Source: Azospirillum thermophilum
GTDB lineage: Bacteria > Pseudomonadota > Alphaproteobacteria > Azospirillales > Azospirillaceae
Length of the DNA stretch: 64,000 bases
Direction of reading: 5' to 3'
Assembly (NCBI RefSeq): GCF_003130795.1
Contig: NZ_CP029353.1
Coordinates: forward strand, 2,061,501-2,125,500
Below are positions 50,015 through 60,554 of this stretch, piece after piece. Position 1 is the first letter of the stretch. Each line of letters begins with the position of its first letter. Position numbers and translations under genes: made by a program. A model generated the notes under the pieces. It had not been told where the DNA came from. It saw nothing but the letters and a program-made list of their open reading frames with translations, and searched no databases.

Positions 50015-52054
50015 ATGCCCCATACCCAAATCCGGACGGCCCGCTGCGCCGCCCTGGTCGGTCCCTATCTCAGCGGCAAGACGACGCTGCTGGAAAGCCT
50101 GCTGTTCGCGACCGGGGCGACCACGCGCAAGGGCAGCGTCCGCGACGGCAACACCGTGGGGGACAATTCGCCCGAGGCGAAGGCCCGGCAGATGAGCGTG
50201 GAGGTGAACCTCGCCTGCTTCGAGTATCTGGGCGAGCGCTGGACCGTGCTGGACTGCCCCGGCTCGGTGGAGCTGGCCTGCGAGACGCAGGGCGCGCTGG
50301 CCGCCGCCGACGTCGCCGTCGTGGTGGCGGAGGCGGCACCCGAGAAGGCCGTGCTGCTGGCCCCGCTGTTCAAGTTCCTCGACGACCGCCGCATCCCGCA
50401 CATCCTGTTCATCAACAAGGTCGACACGCTGGGCGACCTCAGGGTGCGCGACGTGGTGTCGGCCTATCAGGCCGTCTCGACCCGCCGGCTGGTTCTGCGC
50501 GAGGTGCCGATCCGCGAAGGCAACGGCATCACCGGCTTCGTCGACCTTGTCAGCGAGCGCGCCTACCGCTTCAACCCGCACAAGCCCTCCAACCTGATCT
50601 CCCTCCCCGATCCGGTGAAGGAGCGCGAGAGCGAGGCCCGGCAGGAGATGCTGGAGGCCGTCGCCGACTTCGACGACGCGCTGCTGGAAAAGCTGCTGGA
50701 GGACGCCACCCCGGACAGCGGCGAGATCTACGAGCGCCTCGCCCGCGAGCTGGCGGAGGATCTGATCGTCCCGGTCTTCTTCGGCTCGGCCGAGAACGAC
50801 AACGGCATCCGCCGCCTGCTGAAGGCCCTGCGGCACGAGGCGCCGGACGTCGAGGTGACGGCGGCGCGGGCCGGCGTCCCCGCCGACGCCGCGGTGGCCG
50901 CCCAGGTGGTGAAGACCTTCACCGGTTCCCATGTCGGCAAGCTGAGCGTGGCGCGCATCTGGCGCGGCACGGTGACCGACGGCATGACGCTGGGCGGCGA
51001 GCGGGTGTCCGGCCTCTTCCGCATCACCGGCCACGACCAGGCCAAGCTGCCCTCCGCCGCGGCGGGCGACCTGGTGGCGCTCGGCCGGCTGGAGAAGGCG
51101 GCGACCGGCGACCTCCTCACCGACAAGGCCAATCTCGGCCGGCCGGAAAGCTGGCCGCCGCCGCCCGCCCCGGTCTATGGGCTGGCCCTGCATGCCGCCA
51201 ACCGCAACGACGAGGTGAAGCTGACCGCGGCCATCCAGAAGCTGCTGGAGGAGGACCCGTCCCTGCGGCTGGACCAGTCCGCCGGCACCGGCGAGCTGGT
51301 GCTGTGGGGCCAGGGCGACATCCACCTGCAGATCGCCATGGACCGGCTGCGCAGCAAGTACAACGTCGCGGTCAAGGGCAGCGCGCCGCAGGTCCCCTAC
51401 CGGGAGTCGATCCGCCGGGGCGCCGCGCACCACGCCCGCTACAAGCGCCAGACCGGCGGCCACGGCCAGTTCGCCGACATCCATGTGGAGGTCCGCCCGC
51501 TTCCCCGCGGCAGCGGCTTCCAGTTCGAGGACGGGGTGGTCGGCGGCGTGGTGCCGCGCCAGTTCATCCCGGCGGTCGAGGCCGGCGTGAAGGAGTATGC
51601 GGTGCGCGGGCCGCTGGGCTTCCCGGTGGTCGATTTCGCGGTGAAGCTGACCGGCGGCCAGTACCATGCGGTGGACAGCTCGGAAATGGCCTTCAAGACC
51701 GTCGCCCGCCAGGCGATGAGCGAGGCCCTGCCGGGCTGCGACCCGGTGCTGCTGGAACCGATCCTGACCGTCGCCATCGCGGTGCCCAGCGACTTCACCT
51801 CGAAGGTGCAGCGGCTGATCAGCGGCCGGCGCGGCCAGATCCTGGGCTATGACGCGCGCCCCGGCTGGCAGGGCTGGGACGAGGTGAAGGCCTATCTGCC
51901 GCAGGCGGAGATGCACGACCTGATCGTCGAGCTGCGCTCGCTGTCGCTCGGCGTCGGCACCTTCACCTGGGAGTTCGACCGCCTGCAGGAGGTCACCGGC
52001 AAGGCCGCCGACCGCGCCGTGGAGATCCGCAAGGAGATGCTGGCGGCGCAGTAG
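50015..52054 (+). CDS. Elongation factor G paralogue lacking the catalytic histidine
   Basis: A 679-residue translational GTPase with all EF-G domains. The P-loop GPYLSGKT is at 16-23, G4 NKVD at 134-137, and domain IV and V motifs follow (ARYKRQTGGHGQFADIHVEV, YHAVDSSEMAFKTVARQAM). The G3 motif reads DCPGS (80-84) where EF-G has DTPGH; that His triggers GTP hydrolysis, so hydrolysis may be slow. Switch I is also poorly conserved. Relatives of this kind (EF-G-like, fusA2 class) are separate from the rpsL-fusA gene, so this is not the main translocase. It stands alone with a terminator after it. Confidence 0.85.
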   Translation: MPHTQIRTARCAALVGPYLSGKTTLLESLLFATGATTRKGSVRDGNTVGDNSPEAKARQMSVEVNLACFEYLGERWTVLDCPGSVELACETQGALAAADVAVVVAEAAPEKAVLLAPLFKFLDDRRIPHILFINKVDTLGDLRVRDVVSAYQAVSTRRLVLREVPIREGNGITGFVDLVSERAYRFNPHKPSNLISLPDPVKERESEARQEMLEAVADFDDALLEKLLEDATPDSGEIYERLARELAEDLIVPVFFGSAENDNGIRRLLKALRHEAPDVEVTAARAGVPADAAVAAQVVKTFTGSHVGKLSVARIWRGTVTDGMTLGGERVSGLFRITGHDQAKLPSAAAGDLVALGRLEKAATGDLLTDKANLGRPESWPPPPAPVYGLALHAANRNDEVKLTAAIQKLLEEDPSLRLDQSAGTGELVLWGQGDIHLQIAMDRLRSKYNVAVKGSAPQVPYRESIRRGAAHHARYKRQTGGHGQFADIHVEVRPLPRGSGFQFEDGVVGGVVPRQFIPAVEAGVKEYAVRGPLGFPVVDFAVKLTGGQYHAVDSSEMAFKTVARQAMSEALPGCDPVLLEPILTVAIAVPSDFTSKVQRLISGRRGQILGYDARPGWQGWDEVKAYLPQAEMHDLIVELRSLSLGVGTFTWEFDRLQEVTGKAADRAVEIRKEMLAAQ

Positions 52055-52078
52055 GCACCGGGACGGGAAGCCCAACGG

Positions 52079-52110
52079 AAAAGGGCCGGAGGCTTTCGCC
52101 CCGGCCCTTT
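52079..52110. terminator. Terminator between the EF-G paralogue and aspartate aminotransferase genes
   Basis: AAAGGGCCGG (52080-52089) mirrors CCGGCCCTTT (52101-52110), with A and T runs on both sides. It sits between convergent genes and can act in both directions. Confidence 0.85.
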
Positions 52111-52136
52111 CCTGTTCATTCAACCTTGCGCTTCGC

Positions 52137-53723
<1,587 letters not shown>

Positions 53724-53984
53724 ATGCCCCACCGCCAGCTCCTCCACCTCGTCTTCGGCGGCGAACTGACCCGCCCCGATTCGCACGAGTTCGTCGACCC
53801 GACCAAGCTGCACGTCATCGGCATCTTCCCCAGCTACGAGGATGCCTACAAGGCGTGGCGCGGCGCCACCGGCGCCACCATCGACGACGCCCACACCCGC
53901 TATTTCATCGTCCACCTGCACCGCTTCCTCGACCCGACCGCGGCGGGCGGCGGGCACAAGCACGACGACGATCACGCCCACTGA
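53724..53984 (+). CDS. DUF4170 domain protein
   Basis: An 86-residue protein from ATG 53724. The family pattern is seen: LLHLVFGGELTRPDSHEFVD, VIGIFPSYEDAYKAWRGATG and HTRYFIVHLHRFLD. The C-terminus is His/Asp-rich (GGGHKHDDDHAH), possibly metal-binding. DUF4170 proteins are small alphaproteobacterial proteins of unknown role. Starts at 53661 or 53664 are possible but lie outside the conserved part. The metallophosphoesterase gene follows 62 bases later. Confidence 0.8.
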   Translation: MPHRQLLHLVFGGELTRPDSHEFVDPTKLHVIGIFPSYEDAYKAWRGATGATIDDAHTRYFIVHLHRFLDPTAAGGGHKHDDDHAH

Positions 53985-54046
53985 TCCATCGCGCGACCGG
54001 CAGGCGGTGGGAACCCCCGCCGCCTGCGGCGCGTTGAGGGCCGGCG

Positions 54047-54574
54047 ATGACGGTCTTCTTCACCAGCGACACCCATTTCGGCCATGCGGGCGCCATCGGG
54101 CGGTTCCGCCGGCCCTTCGACTCGGTCGCGGCCATGGATGCCGCGATGATCGACAACTGGAACGCCGTGGTCGGGCCGGAGGACGAGGTCTGGCACCTCG
54201 GCGACTTCGCGCCGCGCACCCCGCCCGACCGCATGGCGGCGCTGCTCGACCGGCTGAACGGCGCCAAGCACCTGATCGCCGGCAACAACGACGGCCCGGC
54301 CACCCTGCGGCTGCCCGGCTGGGCCAGCGTCGGGCATTACGCCGAGATCGTCGTCGGGGAGACGGCGCTGGTCCTGTGCCACTACGCCTTCCGCACCTGG
54401 AACGGCATGTACCGCGGCGCGCTCAACCTGCACGGCCACAGCCACGGCCAGCTCAAGGGCCTGCCGCGCCAGATCGACGTCGGCGTCGATGTCTGGGAGT
54501 TCCGCCCGGTCACGCTGGCGCGGATCCGGGAGAAGACGGCGCGGCGCGGCGCGCGGAAGCCCGCCGCGGCCTGA
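54047..54574 (+). CDS. Metallophosphoesterase
   Basis: A 175-residue calcineurin-like phosphoesterase. The metal ligands follow the standard order: DTHFGH, then VWHLGDF, GNNDGPA, LCHYAF and HGHSHGQ. The N-terminal FFTSDTHFGHAGAIGRFRRP resembles a subgroup that acts on small phosphoesters. Substrate unknown. It may be co-transcribed with the DUF4170 gene. Confidence 0.92.
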   Translation: MTVFFTSDTHFGHAGAIGRFRRPFDSVAAMDAAMIDNWNAVVGPEDEVWHLGDFAPRTPPDRMAALLDRLNGAKHLIAGNNDGPATLRLPGWASVGHYAEIVVGETALVLCHYAFRTWNGMYRGALNLHGHSHGQLKGLPRQIDVGVDVWEFRPVTLARIREKTARRGARKPAAA

Positions 54575-54578
54575 CCCG

Positions 54579-56882
54579 TCAGGCGTGTTCGGGCAGCCGC
54601 CGGGCGAGCAGCGAGACGGCGGTCTCCGGCGCCACCGGCCGGCCGGTCAGCCAGCCCTGGACCAGGGTGCAGTTGTGGCGGCGCAGGAAATTGGCCTGCT
54701 CGTTCTTCTCCACCCCCTCCGCCACCACGTCGAGCCCGAGGATCTCGGCCATCGCGATGATGGTGGAGACGATGCCGATGTCCTCCCGCTCCTCCGGGAT
54801 GCCGCCGATGAAGGAGCGGTCGATCTTCAGCGTGGTGACCGGCAGCCGCTTCAGGTAGCTGAGCGAGGAATGGCCGGTGCCGAAATCGTCCACCGCCACG
54901 CGGATCCCCATCTCCTTCAGCGCGCCCAGCACGGCCAGCGCATGGTCGAGGTCCTGCATCACCGCCCCTTCGGTGATCTCCAGCTCGATCAGCTCGGGCG
55001 GCAGGCCGTGGCTGTCGATGATGCGGCGGAAATCCTCGGCGCTGCGGTGGCGCAGATGGCGGGGCGAGATGTTGACGGCGACCGGCACCGGCTTCATCCC
55101 GGCGTCCAGCCATTCGCGCTGCTGCCGGCAGGCCTCGTCCAGCACCCAGTCGCCGAGGGGCACGATGAAGCCGGTATCCTCGGCCACCGGGATGAACTCG
55201 CCGGGGGAGATCATGCCCTTGCCCGGCGCCTCCCAGCGCAGCAGGGCCTCGAACCCCTCCAGCGACAGGTCGATCAGCGACACCTTGGGCTGGTAGTGCA
55301 GGCGGAACTGCCGGTTGGCGAGCGCCGAGCGCAGGTCGCCGTCGAGCGCCAGATGGCGCCGCGCCTGCTCCGCCAGCTCCTTGTGGAAGAAGGCGTGCCG
55401 CCGCCCGCCCGACCGCTTGGCGGCGTAGAGCGCCGTGTCGGCGGCGCGCAGAAGCTCCTGCGCCTCGTCGGTGTGGTCGGGGAACAGCGCGATGCCGACG
55501 GAGGGCCGGACGTAATGCTCGTTGTCCAGCAGCATCACCGGCTCGTCGAAGGCCGCCAGGATGCGCTGGGCGATCGCCGCGGCCTCCTCCGCGTCGGCGA
55601 CCTCCTCGACGATCACCGCGAAGTCGTCGGTGCCGATGCGGCCCACCGTGTCGCTGGCCCGCACGGTCGCCACGATGCGGGCCGCCACCACCTTCAGCAG
55701 CTCGTCGCCGGCATGGTGGCCCAGCGTGTCGGTCACCAGCTTGAAGCGCGACAGGTCGAGGCACATCACGGCAAAGCGGCGGCCATGGCGGCGGCAGCGC
55801 TCCACCGCCGATTCCAGCAGGGATTCGACCAGCGCCCGGTTGGGCAGCCCGGTCAGCCGGTCGCGGGTGGCGAGCCGCAGCAGCTCGCGCTCGTGCCGCA
55901 GCCGCTGCGTCATGTCGGCCAGCGCGCAGACGAAGCCCGGCCGGCCGCCGACCGTCAGGGGGGCGACGCTCAGCGACACCTCGACCCGGCCGGCGGCGCG
56001 GTCGATGCCCAGCGCCTCCGCCCGCTCGGCCCTCGGCTCATCCTGCCCGACGCCGACCAGGGCCTCCACCCGCGGGCGGTCGCCCTCGGCGAACAGCTCG
56101 GACAGGCGGCGGCCGGGCAGCGCATCGGACGGCAGGCCGAGCAGCGCGACGGCGGCGGGGTTGCAGTCCTCGATCCGGCCGTCCCGGTCGACCAGCAGGA
56201 TCGCCTCGCTGACATTGTTCATGATGCCGGCCAGCCGCTCGTCCCGCTCGATCAGGGTGCGGGCCGCCTGGCGGAAGAACTCCATGGCGCGGGCCATGGC
56301 GCCGAACTCGTCGGCGCGGTCCTGGCCGGGAATGTCGATGTCGGTGCGCCCCTCGGTCAGCACGCGCATGCGCGCCGACAGCGCCTCGATCGGGCCCAGC
56401 ACATTCTGCGACAGGAAGACGGAGGCCGGCCAGCTCAGCACCAGCAGCACGGCGAGGAACAGGATGAAGGCCAGCGCCTCCGCCGCGAAGGCCCGGTCGA
56501 TGTCCTCGACGTCGCCCGCCGCGGCGATGGCCCAGCCCCACGGCTCGAACAGGGTGCTGCTCGACACCGACTTGCTGATGGGCGGCCAGCCGGGGGGGAT
56601 GCGGCCGTCCGTGAACACCGTGACATGGAAGGGGTCGCCGGCCAGGGCGCGCAGCGACAGCCGGGCCTGGGAGCGGGCGTCCTCCTCGGCGACGGCGCCG
56701 GCCTCCACCGCCACCTGCAGCTCGTGCAGCATCGCCTGGGCGGAGTCGACCAGGGCGGCCGTCATCCGCTCCCGCTCGGCGATCAGGCCGTGGCGGAGCA
56801 GGTACAGCGCCGGGACCGCCGCCGTCAGGCAGCAGATCAGGCCGATCCAGGTCAGCCATCGGATCTTGCGGCGCAGAGTCAT
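54579..56882 (-). CDS. Membrane GGDEF-EAL protein with degenerate GGDEF
   Basis: A 767-residue c-di-GMP signalling protein. After a membrane helix (WLTWIGLICCLTAAVPALYL) come a short periplasmic domain, a second helix and HAMP, a PAS-like region (about 225-340), GGDEF and EAL domains. The GGDEF signature reads GTDDF, so cyclase activity is doubtful; LGHHAGDELL nearby is otherwise normal. The EAL domain keeps FEALLRWEAP, NISPRHL, DDFGTGHSSLSYLKRLP and KIDRSFI, consistent with active phosphodiesterase. ATG 56882 is the likely start. It lies downstream of the phage-like gene set on the same strand but about 200 bases away. Confidence 0.93.
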   Translation of the reverse strand: MTLRRKIRWLTWIGLICCLTAAVPALYLLRHGLIAERERMTAALVDSAQAMLHELQVAVEAGAVAEEDARSQARLSLRALAGDPFHVTVFTDGRIPPGWPPISKSVSSSTLFEPWGWAIAAAGDVEDIDRAFAAEALAFILFLAVLLVLSWPASVFLSQNVLGPIEALSARMRVLTEGRTDIDIPGQDRADEFGAMARAMEFFRQAARTLIERDERLAGIMNNVSEAILLVDRDGRIEDCNPAAVALLGLPSDALPGRRLSELFAEGDRPRVEALVGVGQDEPRAERAEALGIDRAAGRVEVSLSVAPLTVGGRPGFVCALADMTQRLRHERELLRLATRDRLTGLPNRALVESLLESAVERCRRHGRRFAVMCLDLSRFKLVTDTLGHHAGDELLKVVAARIVATVRASDTVGRIGTDDFAVIVEEVADAEEAAAIAQRILAAFDEPVMLLDNEHYVRPSVGIALFPDHTDEAQELLRAADTALYAAKRSGGRRHAFFHKELAEQARRHLALDGDLRSALANRQFRLHYQPKVSLIDLSLEGFEALLRWEAPGKGMISPGEFIPVAEDTGFIVPLGDWVLDEACRQQREWLDAGMKPVPVAVNISPRHLRHRSAEDFRRIIDSHGLPPELIELEITEGAVMQDLDHALAVLGALKEMGIRVAVDDFGTGHSSLSYLKRLPVTTLKIDRSFIGGIPEEREDIGIVSTIIAMAEILGLDVVAEGVEKNEQANFLRRHNCTLVQGWLTGRPVAPETAVSLLARRLPEHA

Positions 56883-57078
56883 TCGGCCCGGCGTTTCCCC
56901 CAACGGGCCGCGGATGCGCGCGGCCCTGCCCCAAAAGCACCGCAGGGTCGCTTTTTCATTTCAAACGTGCAATCTGAATTTTGCGTACGCGCATAATTCG
57001 CAGGTGCGAACGACCGCTATCCGGAACGGGACCGCCCCTCCGCCCGCTGCGGCGCGGCGGAGGGGCGGTTCCGGCCGC

Positions 57079-57816
57079 TCACTGCCCGCCGGGGTAGAGG
57101 CGCCGGAAGCCTTCGGTCACCTTGGAGACGACGGCGGGGTCGCGGTCGCGCCAGTAGCGCGGGTCGCGCATCAGGGCGCGCAGCTCCGACTCGCCGCTGC
57201 CGTCGCCCGCCCGGCCCGGCGGGACCGCCAGCGCCGACGGCTCCGTCCCCGTCATCATGCGGTGCAGCGCCATCACCCCCTCGTAGGTGGTCGACAGCCC
57301 CTCCACCACCGCCGGCGGCAGGGTGCGCGCGGCCCAGGCCAGGATCTGGCGCGACACCTCCCGCCAGCGCTCCTCGCCGCCGAACTGGGCGGCCAGACGC
57401 TCGACCTCGCGCTCCGCCTGGAACTCGGCGGCGACCTGCTGGATCAGCGGCACCATGCGCTCGGCCGCCAGATCGTAGAGGAGCTGCGCCTGCGTCGGCG
57501 AGAAGCCGGCGGCATGCAGGCGGCCGTTGATCTCCGGGTCGGGCTCGAACAGGCCATGGTCGCAGGCGATGCAATAGCCCTCCGGCGTCTCCGGCACCCC
57601 GGCCGCCCGGCGCAGCATCTCCGGATCGGGGGCGGCGGGATCGGGCGGGACCGCCGCGGCCGGCGCCGGCGGGGCCGACAGGCGGCGCTCCAGCTCCAGG
57701 TAGGACTTCAGCAGGGCGTCGACGCGGATGCCGCCGGTCTCCGGGTCGCGGAACTTCTCCGGCACCGCCGGGGCGGCGGCGCCCGGCACGGGCGAGGTCA
57801 GCAGGTTTTCGGCCAT
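57079..57816 (-). CDS. Phage scaffolding (capsid assembly)-like protein
   Basis: A 245-residue acidic, mainly helical protein. It starts with an unstructured Pro/Ala-rich region, then YLELERRLSAPPA and a region like podovirus capsid-assembly proteins (GVPETPEGYCIACDHGLFEP, LHAAGFSPTQAQLLYDLAAE). A C-terminal charged segment (SKVTEGFRRLYPGG) is typical of scaffolds that interact with coat protein. It is the last gene of the phage-like set; no major capsid gene follows, only the GGDEF-EAL gene. Recognition is by overall pattern and position after the portal gene. Confidence 0.7.
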   Translation of the reverse strand: MAENLLTSPVPGAAAPAVPEKFRDPETGGIRVDALLKSYLELERRLSAPPAPAAAVPPDPAAPDPEMLRRAAGVPETPEGYCIACDHGLFEPDPEINGRLHAAGFSPTQAQLLYDLAAERMVPLIQQVAAEFQAEREVERLAAQFGGEERWREVSRQILAWAARTLPPAVVEGLSTTYEGVMALHRMMTGTEPSALAVPPGRAGDGSGESELRALMRDPRYWRDRDPAVVSKVTEGFRRLYPGGQ

Positions 57817-57862
57817 GGGATACTCCTTGGAACGGGAGGGGGGCGGGCAAGGAAGAGTGAGG

Positions 57863-58165
57863 TCAGGCGCCGCCGCGGGCGGCCAGGGCGAGGATGGTGG
57901 CGACGAGCTGGCGCTGGCCCTCCAGGTGGCGCAGCGCGGCGTCCGGCGCGTCGGGGCCGAGCGCGCGCTCCATCGTCATGGCGCGCAGCACCGCCAGCAC
58001 GCGGCGGCCATCCGGCCCGGCGAAGCAGCGGGCGAAGGCCGGGGCGGGATCCTCTGGCGAGGTGGCCGGCGAGGTGGCCGGCGGATCGGCCGAGGGGGCG
58101 GAGAACGGCGCGGGGTCGAGCCACGCCCAGCCGGCCGGACCGGCGCTCGTCGCGGGCTCAGCCAT
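57863..58165 (-). CDS. Bbp19-like phage protein
   Basis: A 100-residue protein from ATG 58165, whose start overlaps the end of the portal gene (stop at 58158). The C-terminal half (FARCFAGPDGRRVLAVLRAM, ALRHLEGQRQLVATILALAA) matches the small phage proteins of the Bbp19 type found next to portal genes of podoviruses. The first ~45 residues are Ala/Pro/Ser-rich. Exact role unknown. Confidence 0.7.
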   Translation of the reverse strand: MAEPATSAGPAGWAWLDPAPFSAPSADPPATSPATSPEDPAPAFARCFAGPDGRRVLAVLRAMTMERALGPDAPDAALRHLEGQRQLVATILALAARGGA

Positions 58166-59726
58166 GGGCGGGCTCAGCCACCGGCCCGGCGGCCGGATCA
58201 CTCGCCGGAGCAGCGGCCGGATCAGTGGCGGGAGCGGCGCCCTCCGCGCGGATCAGCCGGGCGGGCACGCCGAGGGCCTCGCCCAGCCAGCGGGCGGCGG
58301 CGGCGGCATCCACCGTCGCCAGCGCGTCGGGGCCGAGCTGCCGGGCGCCGTCGAGCCAGCGCAGCGTCGCCTGCACGTCGCGCTGCGCCTGCGCCTGGGC
58401 GAGCGGGGAGCGGTACTGCAGCGCGACCAGCCGCCCGTCCACCGTGATGTCCGGGATCTCGCCGCGGCGGCGCAGGATGGCGACGGCGCGCAGCAGCAGC
58501 GGGGTCAGCAGCTCCGCCTGCAGCCGGCCGTAGGTGGCGCCGAGCTGCCGGGCCACCTCCCCCGCCCGCTCCATCACCTCGGTGGCGGTCATCCGCGGCG
58601 AGTCGAGCGGGGCCAGCCGGTCGGCCAGCAGGGCATGGCGGATGCGCGCCCGCAGATCGTCCAGCACGAGCTGGGAGACGTCGAACCGGCCGGGATTGGC
58701 GAGCGGCGTCAGGCCGGCCGACCCCACCGCCTTGGGAATGATGGTGCCCGGCACCAGCCGGATCGTCGCCGGGTTCAGCACCCCGTCGTCGTCCGCCTGC
58801 CAGATGCCGGTGACGGCGATGGAGGCGTTCTTCAGCACCAGCTCCACCACCTTGTTGGCGGTCTTGATGTCGGGCAGCGCCTTCATGACCGGGGAGCGGC
58901 CATAGACCTCGCCCGGCGCCTTCAGCCAGCGGAAGTTGATGAAGGGAGACTGGGCGAAGCGCCCTTCGGCCAGACGGCAGGGCTCGGCGAGGCCGCTGTC
59001 CAGCACCACCGTCCAGCGGTAAGCCGTGCCGTCCGGCAGCACCGCCTCGACCAGGACGAAGCGCTCCTCCGGCTCCTCGGTGCCGCGGATGCGCACCTCC
59101 TCGGGAAGCTCCGCCCGGGGGAAGCGGCGGAGGATCTCGGCCAGCGTCGCCTCGCTGCGGCGGAAGGTGCCGTCGAGCCGGCCCTCCGGCCCCTCCTCCA
59201 GCACCACCTCGGCCAGCGGCACGGCGGTGAAGCGCAGGCCGCTGGGGCCGCCGGGCGCCGCCTCCTCCATCAGCAGCGAGGCGGTGCCCGCCGTGACGAG
59301 GTCGAGGAAGGCCTGATGCACCTCCACCGCGAAGTTGGAGCGGTCGAAATGCGCCTGCACGACGGCGGCGGCCCGGTCGAGCGTCGGAGCGATCCGGTCG
59401 CGCTCGCCGTCGGTCAGGGCCGGGCCGGGCTGGAAGCCGAACCAGCGCGACCAGGGCGGCGTGAGCTGCGACAGCAGGCTGGCGGCAAGCTGTTCGACCG
59501 CGTCGGGGGCGGTGCCGTCGAACAGCCGGTCGACGCGCCGCTCGCCCGGCGTGCCGCCGCCGCGGAAGGGCCGGCCGTTGGGCAGGGCGTGGTCGTAGCA
59601 GTCCTGCCAGTGCGCCTCCCAGACGGCGCGGCGGTCGCGCGCCGCCTGGAAACGGTCGAGCAGGATCCGCGGCTCCGACAGGGGGGCGCGCCTGTCCGCC
59701 GGCGCGGCCTGTATGGGATCGGCCAT
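58158..59726 (-). CDS. Phage head-tail connector (portal) protein, T7-like
   Basis: A 522-residue portal protein of the T7-like head-tail connector family. Typical segments are RRAVWEAHWQDCYDHALPNG, DGTAPDAVEQLAASLLSQLT, then FINFRWLKAPGEVYGRSPVM and SPRMTATEVMERAGEVARQL. The C-terminal ~30 residues are an Ala/Pro repeat tail. A portal forms the dodecameric ring through which DNA enters the capsid. Terminase and coat genes are not in the neighbourhood, so this is not a complete prophage. The gene itself appears intact. Confidence 0.88.
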   Translation of the reverse strand: MADPIQAAPADRRAPLSEPRILLDRFQAARDRRAVWEAHWQDCYDHALPNGRPFRGGGTPGERRVDRLFDGTAPDAVEQLAASLLSQLTPPWSRWFGFQPGPALTDGERDRIAPTLDRAAAVVQAHFDRSNFAVEVHQAFLDLVTAGTASLLMEEAAPGGPSGLRFTAVPLAEVVLEEGPEGRLDGTFRRSEATLAEILRRFPRAELPEEVRIRGTEEPEERFVLVEAVLPDGTAYRWTVVLDSGLAEPCRLAEGRFAQSPFINFRWLKAPGEVYGRSPVMKALPDIKTANKVVELVLKNASIAVTGIWQADDDGVLNPATIRLVPGTIIPKAVGSAGLTPLANPGRFDVSQLVLDDLRARIRHALLADRLAPLDSPRMTATEVMERAGEVARQLGATYGRLQAELLTPLLLRAVAILRRRGEIPDITVDGRLVALQYRSPLAQAQAQRDVQATLRWLDGARQLGPDALATVDAAAAARWLGEALGVPARLIRAEGAAPATDPAAAPASDPAAGPVAEPAHG

Positions 59727-59730
59727 AGGA

Positions 59731-60110
59731 TCACTCTCCCAGAAGGCTCTTGCGCCGGGGACTCAGCGCGTTCAGGTCGAGGATTCCGCGCCAGGAGGTC
59801 AGCACCGTCCCGGCCGTGCTGCGGCTGCGGCGCTCCAGCGCCCGCTCCGCCACCGCGGCGGGATCGGGCGAGGCGGCCGGATCGGTGGCGCCGCCCGTCC
59901 CCGGCGGGGCGGGAGGCGGGGCGGGAGGCGGGACCGGCACGGGCTCCGGCAGCGGGACCGGGCCGGGCACCGCCGCGGGCGGCGGGGGTGGCGGGAGCGG
60001 CGCGGGGGCGGGGCGACGACGGGAGCCGGCGCCAGGATCGCCGGAGGAGACGGGGGCGGAGCGGCCGGAGCCGGAACGGCCGGGGTGGGAAGCTTGAACA
60101 GGTTAGCCAT
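59731..60110 (-). CDS. Proline-rich phage-module protein, apparent frameshift
   Basis: From ATG 60110 (MANLFKLPTPAVPAPAAPPP) the frame runs into a Pro/Arg-rich stretch, while another frame supplies the conserved-looking end LTSWRGILDLNALSPRRKSL just before the stop at 59731. Adding one base to the G run at 60004-60013 joins them into about 126 residues with a long proline tract between. The STAGTVLTSWRGIL ending recurs in small proteins next to phage portal genes. Low-complexity middle; role unknown. Confidence 0.65.
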
Positions 60111-60554
60111 GGGCGGCGCCCTCCGGAGCGCGGGTCAGCCGGCAGAAGAGCTGCCAGGGGGTGAGCACGAAGGGGGCCTGCATCCCAGAACCCGCTTCAC
60201 CGCCTCGACGCAGGTGAAGGGCGCCCAGGGCGCCGGCCGGGCGGGCGGGCGGGCCACCGGCGCCGCCACCACCGTGAGGCCGAGCCCGCGGTACCAGCCC
60301 GGCAGGTCGTAGCCCGGCGGCAGCGGCGGCACCGCGACCTCGGTGTAGGGGGACAGCGGGTCGACGACGATCCAGTGCCGCCCGTCGTTCAGCAGGGCGA
60401 GGCAGTGGCGGAAGCCCGGCCGCAGCAGCCGCAGCCACCACAGCGGGCTGTCGCCGCGGAAGACGACCCAGGCCCGGGGCAATGCCGGGAGCGGAGCCGG
60501 GGACCGCGCCCCGGCCACCGCCGCCGGCCGGCCGGCGGGAGCGGCGGCGCTCAT
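60103..60554 (-). CDS. Phage-module protein, possible permuted papain-like fold, apparent frameshift
   Basis: From ATG 60554 the frame includes RAWVVFRGDSPLWWLRLLRP, FRHCLALLNDGRHWIVVDPL and APFTCVEAVKRVLG. It then loses frame, and the other frame continues MQAPFVLTPWQLFCRL to the stop at 60103. One base added to the run at 60184-60186 repairs it to about 150 residues. A His (FRHC) before a later Cys (FTCVEA) is the order seen in circularly permuted papain-like hydrolases, so a peptidase or structural relative is possible but unproven. The ATG overlaps the stop of the upstream gene (ATGA). Confidence 0.65.

Noticed and set aside
54489..56996. A long plus-strand frame opposite the GGDEF-EAL gene
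   Set aside because: The minus-strand gene has intact domain motifs and this frame is its His/Arg/Gln-rich shadow.
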